DNA from: Rhizobium sp. C4
Lineage (GTDB): Bacteria > Pseudomonadota > Alphaproteobacteria > Rhizobiales > Rhizobiaceae
Assembly (NCBI RefSeq): GCF_021026315.1
Contig: NZ_JAJNCX010000002.1
Span: 372,001 to 436,000 of the forward strand
Direction: 5' to 3'
Length of the DNA: 64,000 bases
This document shows positions 46,378 through 55,226 of this stretch, piece by piece. The position numbers and the translations under genes were made by a program. The stretch's first letter is position 1; every line of letters begins with the position of its first letter. Below the pieces are notes generated by a model. That model worked only from the letters and a program-made list of their open reading frames with translations, was not told the DNA's origin and did no database searches.

Positions 46378-46539
46378 ACAAAATTCCTTCAAAGGGGTCG
46401 CTAAAACTTGATTGTCAGCATTGTTCTTGTTCGCCTCTGTCTTGGTCTTCTGCAGTCATACGGAAGGCGATCCGTCGCTGGTTTGCTCTCCTTCGGGCAC
46501 CTCTTGCGAGCTGCCCGCATGTCATCGTCTGGCGTCAGG

Positions 46540-46575
46540 CCGGTGGGCTTCGGGTTGTTCGGCGAAGCCCACCGG
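46540..46575. other. Long perfect stem-loop downstream of MCP copy 4
   Basis: A thirteen-base perfect stem (CCGGTGGGCTTCG / CGAAGCCCACCGG) with a ten-base loop lies 11 bases past the minus-strand stop at 46587. On the plus strand it is followed by TATTTT, but on the minus strand (the coding direction) no T tract follows. It is the strongest hairpin in the operon and may reduce read-through or protect the upstream message. Confidence 0.6.
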
Positions 46576-46586
46576 TATTTTCAGTG

Positions 46587-48278
46587 TCAGGCGCTCTGGC
46601 GGAAATCCGCGTCGTCGCTATCCGGGCCACCCATGTCCATGTCGAGCATGAAGCCCTTGGAGGTCGCGCGGGCCGGAGCCTTCGTCATCGCCGGCTTTGC
46701 TGCCGGTCGCTTTGCAGGCGGTGCGGACATTTTTGCCGCAACCGTCTTCAGCTTCTTCACGTTGCTCATGTCCTGCGCCGGGCCTGAGGCATCGACCTTG
46801 AAGAAGGCGATGGAGGCCTGGAGTTCTTCCGCCTGGGCGGCGAGTTCTTCGGACGTTGCCGACATTTCTTCCGATGCGCCGGCGTTCTGCTGCGTCACCT
46901 TGTCGAGCTGCTGGATCGCCTCGTTGATCTGCGAGGCGCCGATATCCTGTTCACGGCAGGCTGCAGAGATTTCCGCAACCAGTTCCGCCGTCTTGCGGAT
47001 ATCCGGAACCAGCTTCGAGAGCATTTCGCCGGCTTCCGTCGCAACCTTCACGGTTTCTCCCGAGAGACCGGAGATTTCGGCAGCGGCCAGCTGGCTGCGT
47101 TCAGCAAGCTTGCGGACTTCGGAAGCGACGACCGCGAAGCCGCGCCCATGTTCGCCGGCGCGGGCTGCTTCCACAGCGGCGTTGAGGGCGAGAAGGTCGG
47201 TCTGGCGGGCGATTTCCTGGACAATCGAGATCTTCTCGGCAATCGTGCGCATGGCGTTGACGGCCTTGTTGACCGCCTCGCCAGAGGCTTCGGCGTCCTT
47301 CGACGACTGACGGGCGATCTTTTCCGTCTGGGCGGCGTTGTCGGCGTTCTGCTTGATGTTGGCGGCCATTTCTTCCATCGAAGCGGAGGCTTCTTCGGCA
47401 GAGGAGGCCTGTTCGGTTGCGCCCTGCGAGAGCTGTTCAGAGCCCGAAGAAAGCTGCTGGCTGCCCGAGGAAACGTTGTCGGCGGCCGAAAGCGCATCGC
47501 CGACGACGCCGCGCAGGCGCTCGACCATCGAGTTGACATGACCAAGCAGGTCGCCAACTTCGTCATGCGTCGTGATCTCGGCCATCTTGGTAAGATCGCC
47601 TTCCGCAACGTCACGGACCGAGACGATAGCCCGGTTGAGGCCGCGCCCGATGGTCAACGAAATCCAGATGGCTGCGATAACAGCGATCAGTGTTGCGCCG
47701 ATGGCCGTTCCGATCATGATGTGCTTGGTGCTGTCATAGACCACATCGGTTTCGGCATTGGCGGCGGTCAGCTGATCCTTGGAGAGATCGACCAGCGCGT
47801 TGACGGCGTCGTCAAGCTGGTTGATGACGTCACGCGCTTCCGAAGTCGAAACGCGCATGGCCTGGTTCATGTCGCCGTTGCTGATGAACGCGCGGATCTT
47901 GTCGTCTGCAGCATTGTTGGCTGCGACAAGTTCCTGCACCTTCAGCCAGCGCGGACGGCCTTCTGCGGTGGAGATCGAAAGTGCGTTGTCGATGGATTTT
48001 GCGAGAGCAACTCTCGCGGCGTCGCCCTTGGCTTTGGCGGCGTCGATTTCGGCCTGACCGGCGGCCAGCAAAACGTTCTTCTGCTGACGAATGGTCTGGA
48101 GCGCCTCGACCTTGATCCGCAGTATCAATTCGAGCCGCGTCACAGGGCCATTGGTCATGGCCGTCATTGCATCGTTGATGTTGCCGAGGCTCTTGATGCT
48201 GTAGACCGCGCTGCCAATCAGAAGGGCAATCATGATCAAAAAGGAAATGGCAAGCTTTGACTTAATTGTAAATCGCAT
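46587..48278 (-). CDS. Methyl-accepting chemotaxis protein with periplasmic helical sensor
   Basis: This 563-residue receptor is the shortest of the four. TM1 lies near residues 8-28, a 4HB-like helical periplasmic domain spans about 30-190, TM2 lies near 190-212, and then one HAMP and the shared signalling domain. ATG at 48278 has TGGAG upstream and the [13 protein letters not shown] start matches copy 1 ([13 protein letters not shown]); the long upstream frame to 48503 overlaps cheW and is rejected. The tail ends [14 protein letters not shown], almost the same as the CHASE3 receptor. Confidence 0.93.
   Translation of the reverse strand: MRFTIKSKLAISFLIMIALLIGSAVYSIKSLGNINDAMTAMTNGPVTRLELILRIKVEALQTIRQQKNVLLAAGQAEIDAAKAKGDAARVALAKSIDNALSISTAEGRPRWLKVQELVAANNAADDKIRAFISNGDMNQAMRVSTSEARDVINQLDDAVNALVDLSKDQLTAANAETDVVYDSTKHIMIGTAIGATLIAVIAAIWISLTIGRGLNRAIVSVRDVAEGDLTKMAEITTHDEVGDLLGHVNSMVERLRGVVGDALSAADNVSSGSQQLSSGSEQLSQGATEQASSAEEASASMEEMAANIKQNADNAAQTEKIARQSSKDAEASGEAVNKAVNAMRTIAEKISIVQEIARQTDLLALNAAVEAARAGEHGRGFAVVASEVRKLAERSQLAAAEISGLSGETVKVATEAGEMLSKLVPDIRKTAELVAEISAACREQDIGASQINEAIQQLDKVTQQNAGASEEMSATSEELAAQAEELQASIAFFKVDASGPAQDMSNVKKLKTVAAKMSAPPAKRPAAKPAMTKAPARATSKGFMLDMDMGGPDSDDADFRQSA
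46792..47530 (-). repeat. MCP signalling-domain repeat, copy 4 of 4
   Basis: This is the fourth copy of the shared signalling segment, closest to copy 1 by eye. Boundaries are approximate. Confidence 0.75.
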
Positions 48279-48300
48279 GTGGGGCTCCAGTATGTTTGCT

Positions 48301-48813
48301 TCAACCCGTCGCCTGCAGCGCGTTGTTCTGCTGCGACGAGAAGATTGCCTGTAGGTTCGGAAGAATGATGAATTCGCCTTCGCGCTTGACGAGGGCGTGG
48401 ATGTAATCCGGCCTCCAGCGCATGCCGACGATGGGTGGCGGCTCGCTGGCTGTGACCGGCAGGCTGGTGACTTCGAAAACCTTGTCCGTACGCATCCCCA
48501 CAAGCGTGGTCTGGCCTTCGAGATCGAGTTCCGTCACGACAATCCGGCTGTCGATCGTGACGTTTCCAGCTTCCATTCCGAAGGCGACGCGAATGTCGGC
48601 CAGCGGAATGACCTTTCCGCGGAAATTGATGACGCTGCCGACGAAGGGCAAGCTGCCCGGAACACTTGTCTCCGGAAGCAGGTCAAGAATTTCCTGGACG
48701 ATGACTGCCTCTATGGCGAAGGTTTCGCCGTTGAGGCAGAATGTGAGAACCGAGAGTTCGTCCGCGCCATTCCAGATTGCGCGGTGATCTGCTTTTTGTG
48801 TTGCTTCGCTCAT
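48301..48813 (-). CDS. cheW: CheW coupling protein (second copy, next to cheA)
   Basis: This 170-residue CheW has the usual segments [22 protein letters not shown] (in part), [21 protein letters not shown] and a C-terminal [20 protein letters not shown]. Its start overlaps the cheA stop (ATGA), so it is translationally coupled to cheA. It differs clearly from the other CheW, so the two may favour different receptors or array positions. Confidence 0.94.
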   Translation of the reverse strand: MSEATQKADHRAIWNGADELSVLTFCLNGETFAIEAVIVQEILDLLPETSVPGSLPFVGSVINFRGKVIPLADIRVAFGMEAGNVTIDSRIVVTELDLEGQTTLVGMRTDKVFEVTSLPVTASEPPPIVGMRWRPDYIHALVKREGEFIILPNLQAIFSSQQNNALQATG

Positions 48814-50828
48814 CCTGCTGCCCGCAATTGCGCCTCCTGGTGCTGGCCGGCGGCAATGAGATGCGCAACATCGAGGATGAGCGCCACATTGCCGTCGCCA
48901 AGGATCGTCGCGCCCGAAAAGGCCGAGACGTGATCATGAAGTTTCGACATGTTCTTGATGACTGTCTGATGGTCGCCGATGATCTGGTCGACCACGAGCC
49001 CGACGCGTTCCGTACCGGTCGAAACAACGACGACCTTCTGGAAGGGATCGGGCTGGGTGCCTGTGCGGAAGAGTTCGCGCAGGCGCAGGAACGGTACGAG
49101 ATCGTCCCTGAGCGAGATGAAACTGCGGCCGCGCGACTTGAGATCTTCCTCGATCGACAGTTCGAGGCATTCCTCGACCGCCGAAAGCGGCAGGACGTAG
49201 CGGCCGCTGCCGACGCGGACGAGAAGTCCGTCGATGATGGCGAGCGTCAGCGGAATGCGCAGCGCGATTTCCGAACCTTCGCCCGGATTGCTCTTGACGT
49301 CGATGGCGCCGCGCAGCGTTTCGATCGTCTTCTTGACGACGTCCATGCCAACGCCGCGACCGGAGAGGTTGGTGACCTTTTCCGCCGTTGAAAAGCCCGG
49401 CTGGAAAATCAGCTGCAGGAGTTCCTGGTCGCTGAGCTGCGTGCCCGGCTGGATCAGGCCATTGGCTTCGGCCTTCGCCCGAACCCGGGCGCGATCGATG
49501 CCGCGGCCGTCGTCCCGGATGGTGATGACCACTTCGCTGCCCGTCTGGTGGGCGGAGAGATGGACCCGCCCGACTGGCGACTTGCCGACGGCAATGCGGT
49601 CTTCGGGCGTTTCAAGCCCATGGTCGACCGAGTTGCGGACCAGATGGACCAGCGGATCGGCGAGGCGGTCGATGACCGTCTTGTCGACTTCCGTCATTTC
49701 ACCTTCGGTGATCAGCTCGATGTCCTTGCCCGTTTCGCGGGCGAGATCGTGAACCAGTCGGCGGAAGCGGCTGAAGAGGCTGGCGACCGGCATCATGCGC
49801 AGCACCATCATCGTGTCGCGCAACTCGCCGGCCAGGCGTTCGATTTCTTCCGAAACCGACCGCAGGCCGAGGTCGGCGGCAGAGCCCGCCATCTGGCTGA
49901 GGCGGGACTGTGCGATGACGAGCTCGCCGACGCGGTCCATCATTTCATCAAGGCGAAGGGCCGGGACGCGAACGTTGTCGGCCTGCTTCTGCGCCTTGGC
50001 GTCGACGGGCTGCTGTGCCTTGTTGGCGTCCGTTGCGGCGGCGGCGTGTTTGGCCGCGTCCGTGTCGCTGTCGATCGCCGAGGCTGCGGCCGTCTTCGCG
50101 GCCGGTGCCGCAGGGGCCTCCGTCTGCTTGAGGTCCATCACCATGTCGTCCATCACGAAGATGAAGACGTCCTCGATGTCGCCCTTCGGCTTGTCGGTCT
50201 TGAGCGTGACGCGCCAGGCGAGATGAACCTCGCGCGGATCGATCTCTTCCAGCCCCGGGATATTGTCGGTCAGAGCTTCGACGCGGGCGTCGCCAAGTTC
50301 GCGAAGTTCGTCGAGGAGGCCGAGCGGGTTGGTGCCGTTGATCATGGCGTTCAGCGGCAGGCTGAACGTGAGCTCCCAGGTCGATAGCCCCGCAGCGACC
50401 GGAGCCGAGGCGGCGGCCTGTTCGGCGACGGCATGCTGCGTTGCAGCCTTTGCGCTGCCGCCGACGGCGCGCTGGAGATTGTCCAGGAGCTTGGCGCTCA
50501 TCGCTTCATGATCGCCGTTCGGCGTCTGCAGGAGAGCCAGCATGTGGCCCTGCGCATCAAGAACGGCGCTGACGAGGTCGATCGTTGCCGGAGCCTCGCC
50601 CTTGCGAACCCGGTCGAACGCAGTCTCGCAATGATGCGTGAAGGCTGCGAGCTGGTCGAAGCCGAACATGGAGCCGGAGCCCTTGAGCGTGTGAAGGCCG
50701 CGGAACACCGCGTCGATCTGCGCCTTGTCGTCAAGGTCGCGCGTGAGGTCGAGAAGGCCGGCTTCAATCAGCTCAAGCTGCTCGAGCGCCTCCGTTTTGA
50801 ACACTGCAATCGGATCGGGATTGTTCAT
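48810..50828 (-). CDS. cheA: Chemotaxis histidine kinase
   Basis: This 672-residue kinase has an HPt domain with the phosphorylated His46 in GLHTLKGSG and a middle region whose GLSTWELTFSL-L and TLKTDKPKGDIEDVFIFV suggest a P2-like domain. An Ala/Lys-rich linker, a dimerisation domain (VRVPALRLDEMMDRVGELV), an ATPase domain with HLVRNSVDHGLE and GRGVGMDVVKK, and a CheW-like C-terminal domain follow. All kinase motifs are intact. It overlaps cheY and cheW by four bases on each side. Confidence 0.96.
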   Translation of the reverse strand: MNNPDPIAVFKTEALEQLELIEAGLLDLTRDLDDKAQIDAVFRGLHTLKGSGSMFGFDQLAAFTHHCETAFDRVRKGEAPATIDLVSAVLDAQGHMLALLQTPNGDHEAMSAKLLDNLQRAVGGSAKAATQHAVAEQAAASAPVAAGLSTWELTFSLPLNAMINGTNPLGLLDELRELGDARVEALTDNIPGLEEIDPREVHLAWRVTLKTDKPKGDIEDVFIFVMDDMVMDLKQTEAPAAPAAKTAAASAIDSDTDAAKHAAAATDANKAQQPVDAKAQKQADNVRVPALRLDEMMDRVGELVIAQSRLSQMAGSAADLGLRSVSEEIERLAGELRDTMMVLRMMPVASLFSRFRRLVHDLARETGKDIELITEGEMTEVDKTVIDRLADPLVHLVRNSVDHGLETPEDRIAVGKSPVGRVHLSAHQTGSEVVITIRDDGRGIDRARVRAKAEANGLIQPGTQLSDQELLQLIFQPGFSTAEKVTNLSGRGVGMDVVKKTIETLRGAIDVKSNPGEGSEIALRIPLTLAIIDGLLVRVGSGRYVLPLSAVEECLELSIEEDLKSRGRSFISLRDDLVPFLRLRELFRTGTQPDPFQKVVVVSTGTERVGLVVDQIIGDHQTVIKNMSKLHDHVSAFSGATILGDGNVALILDVAHLIAAGQHQEAQLRAAG

Positions 50829-51193
50829 CTTCCAAGGACCTTCTTGGTGATCTTGACCAGCATGTCGGGTTCGAAGGGCTTGGTCAGCCAGCCGGTCGCG
50901 CCTGCGTCCTTGGCCTGCTGCTTCAGTTCGCCGTCGGATTCCGTCGTCAGGAAGATGACAGGGGTGCCCATGTAGGCCGGCAGCTTGCGCAGGCTGCGGA
51001 TCATCGTCAGGCCGTCCATGTTCGGCATGTTCAGATCGGTAACGATCAGGTCAAAGGTGCCCGACTTCATCTTGGCAAGCCCATCGGCTCCGTCCACGGC
51101 CTCGGTCACCTTGTAACCGGCGCTCGTCAGCGCAAGGCGCGTCGTCAGCCGGATGCTCGCGGAATCGTCTACGGTCAAAATGTTTGCGCTCAT
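50825..51193 (-). CDS. cheY: Single-domain response regulator CheY
   Basis: This 122-residue receiver protein has the acidic pocket (Asp9, Asp10 in TVDDS), the phospho-acceptor Asp in VTDLNMPNMDG, the Thr in FLTTES and the Lys in WLTKPFEP. It has no output domain. It is coupled to cheA downstream and to the STAS gene upstream by four-base overlaps. Only one cheY is present and no cheZ or cheD is seen in the operon. Confidence 0.94.
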   Translation of the reverse strand: MSANILTVDDSASIRLTTRLALTSAGYKVTEAVDGADGLAKMKSGTFDLIVTDLNMPNMDGLTMIRSLRKLPAYMGTPVIFLTTESDGELKQQAKDAGATGWLTKPFEPDMLVKITKKVLGR

Positions 51194-51516
51194 ATTGCTT
51201 TTCCTTCCAGCCAGAAGCCGTCCTGTTTCTTGTCACCGGTCAAAAGACCCATGCGCTCGATCACTGCCAGGAAATTGCCGGCAGCCGGTTTTGCGAGCTT
51301 TAGTTTTGCGCCGTGTGCGGCGACCGATTTCTGTGCCGAGATGACGAGCTGCGCCACCGTCAGATCGCATTCCCCGGCGTCGTCGATGTCGATCGTCAGG
51401 GTCTTGCCGCGCTGCGCATTCTCACCGATGAACGCCTGCAGGATGTCGCGTGCGCCGGTGATGGTCTTGATGGTGAGCGGTCCGTTGAGGGACAGGGCTG
51501 CGGTTTCGGTTTTCAT
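51190..51516 (-). CDS. STAS-domain protein in the chemosensory operon
   Basis: This 108-residue protein has the STAS/anti-sigma-antagonist pattern: an N-terminal strand pair LSLNGPLTIKTI, a TLTIDIDDAGECDLTVAQLVISA segment (given in part) where family members keep the Ser/Asp switch site, and a C-terminal AVIERMGLL helix. Similar small STAS proteins accompany alphaproteobacterial che operons and may bind CheA or tune phosphate flow. Gene overlaps on both sides show tight co-translation. Confidence 0.82.
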   Translation of the reverse strand: MKTETAALSLNGPLTIKTITGARDILQAFIGENAQRGKTLTIDIDDAGECDLTVAQLVISAQKSVAAHGAKLKLAKPAAGNFLAVIERMGLLTGDKKQDGFWLEGKAI

Positions 51517-52589
51517 GCTGTTTTCCCAACGTTGAATTCAGTGACGTTGTCGACATCGGCTTTCTGCGATGTGCTAAATGTCTGCCGGATCTCCGGCCAG
51601 CGGCGGCAGAAGGCTGCGACACAGACGGGATCGAAGTGTTTGCCGCTGGCATTGAGGACTTCCGCGAAGGCGGCATCCAGCGGCCATGCATTCTTGTAGG
51701 GGCGGTCCGAGCAAAGGGCGTCGAGCACGTCGGCGATGGCGACAATCCGCGCTTCGATCGGAATGTCGTTTCCCTTCAGGCCTTTCGGGTAGCCGGTGCC
51801 GTCCCACTTTTCGTGATGGTTGGCGGCAATGGTCTCGGCAACTTGGATCAGCTTGCTGCTGCTGCCGCCGAGGATCTGTGCGCCGAGTTCGGTGTGCTGC
51901 TGCATCACGCCGAATTCCTCGGCCGTCAGCTTGCCGGGCTTGAGCAGGATGCTGTCCGGCACGCCAAGCTTGCCGACGTCGTGAAGGGGGCTTGCCAGAA
52001 AGATCATCCGGCAGACTTCCTGGTCGAGGCCCAGTTCTTCTGCAATCATACCTGCAATATAGGAGACGCGATCGATGTGGTTCCCAGTATCTCCGTCGCG
52101 AATGCCGATTGCCTTGGACAGGCGCCAGATGATCTCTTCTTCACGCCGGTTGATGCGCGCCATCGCGTCTTCGTATTTGCGGTTCAGATCGGCTGCCTGT
52201 TCGGTGAGTTCGAGCTGGGCCGAGCGGATGTTCAGAAGGTTCTGGACGCGGATGCGCAGCTCGGTATCGTCGAACGGCTTGTGCAGGAACTCCGTGGCAC
52301 CCGCTTCGATTGCAGTAAGCTTGATGCTCTTGTCGGTGGTCGACGTGATCATGATCACCGGAACCGTCGCCGTTCCCTCATTGGCACGGATCGACTTGAT
52401 GACCTCAATGCCGTTCATGGTCGGCATTTCGTAGTCGACGAGCACAAGATCGGGGGCCATGCTCTCAAGCTTTTCTAGCGCCTTTAGAGGCTCCTGGAAC
52501 GAATAAATTTGGCAGTCGGCAATCGAATTGATTGCTCTCTCAAATGCGAAGATCATAGAGATGCTGTCGTCTATCAAGAATATATTCAT
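51513..52589 (-). CDS. HD-GYP response regulator (probable c-di-GMP phosphodiesterase)
   Basis: This 358-residue protein has a receiver domain (acidic pair Asp7-Asp8, phospho-acceptor in LVDYEMPTMNG near residue 52, Lys in LHKPFDD), a coiled linker and an HD-GYP domain. The HD pair is in SPLHDVGKLGVP near residue 204 and the GYP motif in HHEKWDGTGYPKGL near residue 265; all catalytic residues look intact. It should hydrolyse c-di-GMP under control of phosphorylation. As the first gene of the chemosensory operon it links chemoreceptor signalling to c-di-GMP. Confidence 0.92.
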   Translation of the reverse strand: MNIFLIDDSISMIFAFERAINSIADCQIYSFQEPLKALEKLESMAPDLVLVDYEMPTMNGIEVIKSIRANEGTATVPVIMITSTTDKSIKLTAIEAGATEFLHKPFDDTELRIRVQNLLNIRSAQLELTEQAADLNRKYEDAMARINRREEEIIWRLSKAIGIRDGDTGNHIDRVSYIAGMIAEELGLDQEVCRMIFLASPLHDVGKLGVPDSILLKPGKLTAEEFGVMQQHTELGAQILGGSSSKLIQVAETIAANHHEKWDGTGYPKGLKGNDIPIEARIVAIADVLDALCSDRPYKNAWPLDAAFAEVLNASGKHFDPVCVAAFCRRWPEIRQTFSTSQKADVDNVTEFNVGKTA

Positions 52590-53028
52590 GTTCCGCTCAA
52601 ATTCTTTCCAAGTCGGGTACTCTTGAAAATTTTCAATTCCCCTGGCCCCCGCCTTTCGGAATTTTTACTGTAATCGAGGTTATTCAACCTGACGCTTAAA
52701 GCAGACCATGAAATGCCTAACAGCTTCTTAATGTATACCTACTAGAAACCATCCCTCTTAATTCGCGGTCAGTACCCAAATACCGTCAGTTTTGGGGGAC
52801 TTTAGAAGTTTCGCAGATAAGCATCACTTTTCTGAAAAACTGAAAAAGTATAGTTTATTTTTTATTTAGTTAAGCTGAATCTAATTCTTGACATATGTTA
52901 AGTGCGGAGGTCTTCTCGCTAGAAGTAGCGATGTTCCTGGCCAATTTTGTAAAGGCTTATTGGCCGTTAACCCGATGTTGTGGGGTTTGGCTTAGGTTCG
53001 ATTCAAACAAGAGCTAAACGAGGCCATA
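52590..53028. promoter_or_regulatory. Divergent A/T-rich control region of the che operon and the MCP-like gene
   Basis: These 439 bases contain no convincing gene. They are clearly richer in A and T than the flanks, with A/T tracts at 52800-52890. A TTGACA hexamer lies at 52888-52893 (plus strand), without a clear -10 partner, and a CTTCT-CGCT-AGAAG inverted repeat at 52912-52925. The region must carry the promoters of the minus-strand che operon and probably of the plus-strand gene at 53029. Curved DNA or a nucleoid-protein site is possible. Confidence 0.5.
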
Positions 53029-54768
53029 ATGAGTTTGGGAACCGCTTCCTTCCGGCAGGTTGAAGAGCGCTTTTCGGAAACCGCTCTCCTGGAGCGGCTG
53101 GAGAGTGCGCGTGGGCAATTGGAGGAGCGTTTCCTCGACGGCGGCTCGGTGCTTGTCACGGTCCTTGATACACTTTCCAAACTCGTGGAGCTTCTGGATC
53201 AGGTCGGGACATCGCTGAAGGACGAAGAGGCCAAGGAGGCCAAGCGCAAGCTGGTGCTGACGGCCGAGTTGCTGAAGGCGGTGCCGGAGAACCATGCCAC
53301 GCGGCAGGCAAGCCTTGCCGCCGTCAAGCAGATCAGCGGAGAGTTTTCCCGCAACATCGATTCCATGAACGAGGCTCTCCGCTATCTGCGGACGTTCGCG
53401 ATGACCGCGAAGATTGCCGGTGCGAACGTCGCCGATTTCTCGGATTTCGTGTCCGAGATCATGGAGCGCATCCAGTTCGCGACCCAGGAGGTCAAGACGC
53501 TTGCGTCGCGCGTAGACGCCTTGTCTGCCCAGATTGACGGCGCAGACCTGAAGAGCGGCGGACCTCTCGAAAACCATTTCGACGATCTGCCCAACATCGT
53601 CTCGCGTCTCCTGAAGAACGGCGCTGAAATCGACGCCCAAAAGCAGAATCTTTCGGCCATGGCCCTGAAGGTCGCCGACCTCGCCCGCAAGGCGCAGGCC
53701 AAGGTCGGCCAGGTTCTCTCCGCCATGCAGATTGGCGACATCACCCGTCAGCGCATCGAACATTGCCAGACCGCCTTCGACATCGCGCGCGAGGCATTGG
53801 AGTCGAATGAGGGACAGCGTGTCGGCGCCGACGAGCGTGACCTGATAATGGCAACGGTCACCCGGCTGGTGGCGGAGCTTCTGGCGGAGTCCACCGCCGA
53901 CTTCCATCGCGATTCAGGCCGGGTTGTCGAGACGATACATAGTCTGGGCGGCGACGTTTCGGCTCTCATGAAGCTTTACGAAGCCATGATCCTCGCGCAG
54001 CATCCCGAACGTGGAAATCCCATTTCGGTCCTGCATGGCGACCTGGTCGCTGCGCGCGGCATGGTGGCCAAGATCGGCCATGCCGCATCTGTTGCGGCAT
54101 CTCTCAGTCAGAACACAGCCGTTCTGGTCGGCGAACTGACCACCAGCGTCGAGACCATCCAGCTGGTGCGTCGCGACATTCAGTATATGGCGCTCAACAC
54201 GACGCTGCGCTGTGGCCGTCTGGGCGAGGAGGGGCGTCCGATCAATGTCGTGACCGGCGAACTGCGCGTCTTCGCGTCCGTTCTCGACGATGATGCCGCG
54301 CAGATCCTCACGACGCTCAAGCAATTGCAGCAGCATGCTGCCGGCCTCAGCACGGCGGATGCGGGCGAAAGCGATGGCGAGACGGAAAGCCTCGAAGGCT
54401 TGCTGGATTCTGCCGTTCCGATGCTGGCTGAAGCGGCCAAAACGATGGAAGACAACCTGCAGGCCCTGCGCCTGACCGCAGAGGATATGTCCGCCAAGGT
54501 GATGAGAGCGATCAGCCGCCTCGACTTCAAGGCCGGCATTGGCGAGATCATGGCGTCCTGCACGGACGAGGCGGTTGCTGCAAGCCAGCAGCATGATGCC
54601 GATTTCGGCATGACCCCAACGCTCGCCGCAATCGGCGAAAGGATCGGCAAGACCTACACGATGGTGGCGGAACGCAACATCCACGCCAGCGTCTTTGGCG
54701 TCACGTCTGCCGTCGAAGAAGCTCCGGCCGCGTCCGACGATGATCTGCTGGAAGACGCCCTGTTCTAG
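53029..54768 (+). CDS. Divergent MCP-like helical signalling protein
   Basis: This 579-residue soluble protein is almost entirely helical and rich in coiled-coil heptads. Near residues 380-415 the segment RRDIQYMALNTTLRCGRLGE aligns by eye with the MCP hairpin tip (QTNLLALNAAIEAARAGE type), and GRPINVVTGELRVFA matches the following [13 protein letters not shown] part, but key residues differ. It therefore looks like a degenerate receptor or scaffold that may dock on, or compete with, the array. It is divergent from the che operon. No sensor domain was recognised and the C-terminus is acidic (ASDDDLLEDALF). Confidence 0.75.
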   Translation: MSLGTASFRQVEERFSETALLERLESARGQLEERFLDGGSVLVTVLDTLSKLVELLDQVGTSLKDEEAKEAKRKLVLTAELLKAVPENHATRQASLAAVKQISGEFSRNIDSMNEALRYLRTFAMTAKIAGANVADFSDFVSEIMERIQFATQEVKTLASRVDALSAQIDGADLKSGGPLENHFDDLPNIVSRLLKNGAEIDAQKQNLSAMALKVADLARKAQAKVGQVLSAMQIGDITRQRIEHCQTAFDIAREALESNEGQRVGADERDLIMATVTRLVAELLAESTADFHRDSGRVVETIHSLGGDVSALMKLYEAMILAQHPERGNPISVLHGDLVAARGMVAKIGHAASVAASLSQNTAVLVGELTTSVETIQLVRRDIQYMALNTTLRCGRLGEEGRPINVVTGELRVFASVLDDDAAQILTTLKQLQQHAAGLSTADAGESDGETESLEGLLDSAVPMLAEAAKTMEDNLQALRLTAEDMSAKVMRAISRLDFKAGIGEIMASCTDEAVAASQQHDADFGMTPTLAAIGERIGKTYTMVAERNIHASVFGVTSAVEEAPAASDDDLLEDALF

Positions 54769-54899
54769 AGCCGGTGCAGTCACCTCCCTCTTTCATCTCC
54801 GCGGGTTCGTGTGCATGATGTGGACCGCTGCGGTTGACCGCCGTGGCGAGGCGCCATGACCTATTGGTTGTGGATGCAGTTGCGATGGATATTTAGTAC

Positions 54900-55226
54900 A
54901 TGAAGCTCTTCGCGATAGCCCCCGCGCTTCTCATCCTGACGGCAGCTCCGGGTGATCCGTTGCCGGAAGAACGCGATGTCCCGGCGCGGGTTGATACGGC
55001 GCTTGCCCGGCGCCTTGGCGCTGAACTTGCGGCAGTCGAGGTCGAGAAGATCGCGCCCAGCACCGATTTGCCAGGATTTGTCGCCTGTGGGCGGGTTTCA
55101 GAGGATGAGCAGGGGCAGGGCCGCAGAACCGAGCGCTTTTTCGCGGTGGTTCCCGGCAACTTCGCCATTCTCGATCGGGATGGTGGCAGTCTCGTTGACG
55201 TCTACTGGAAACGTTACGGCTGCTGA
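54900..55226 (+). CDS. Small secreted hypothetical protein
   Basis: This 108-residue frame starts with a short hydrophobic signal-like segment (MKLFAIAPALLILTAAPG). The mature part is charged, with a few spaced Cys (one near the middle in FVACGR and one at the very C-terminus in KRYGC). No family was recognised. The ribosome-binding site is weak. Its end overlaps the end of the convergent cysteine-protease gene by 13 bases. Signal peptide and codon use support a real gene, but moderately. Confidence 0.5.
   Translation: MKLFAIAPALLILTAAPGDPLPEERDVPARVDTALARRLGAELAAVEVEKIAPSTDLPGFVACGRVSEDEQGQGRRTERFFAVVPGNFAILDRDGGSLVDVYWKRYGC

Noticed and set aside
40371-48278. Repeated signalling-domain blocks considered as a mobile element
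   Set aside because: There is no transposase, terminal inverted repeat or target duplication. The similarity is limited to the receptor signalling domain, which fits duplication and gene conversion.
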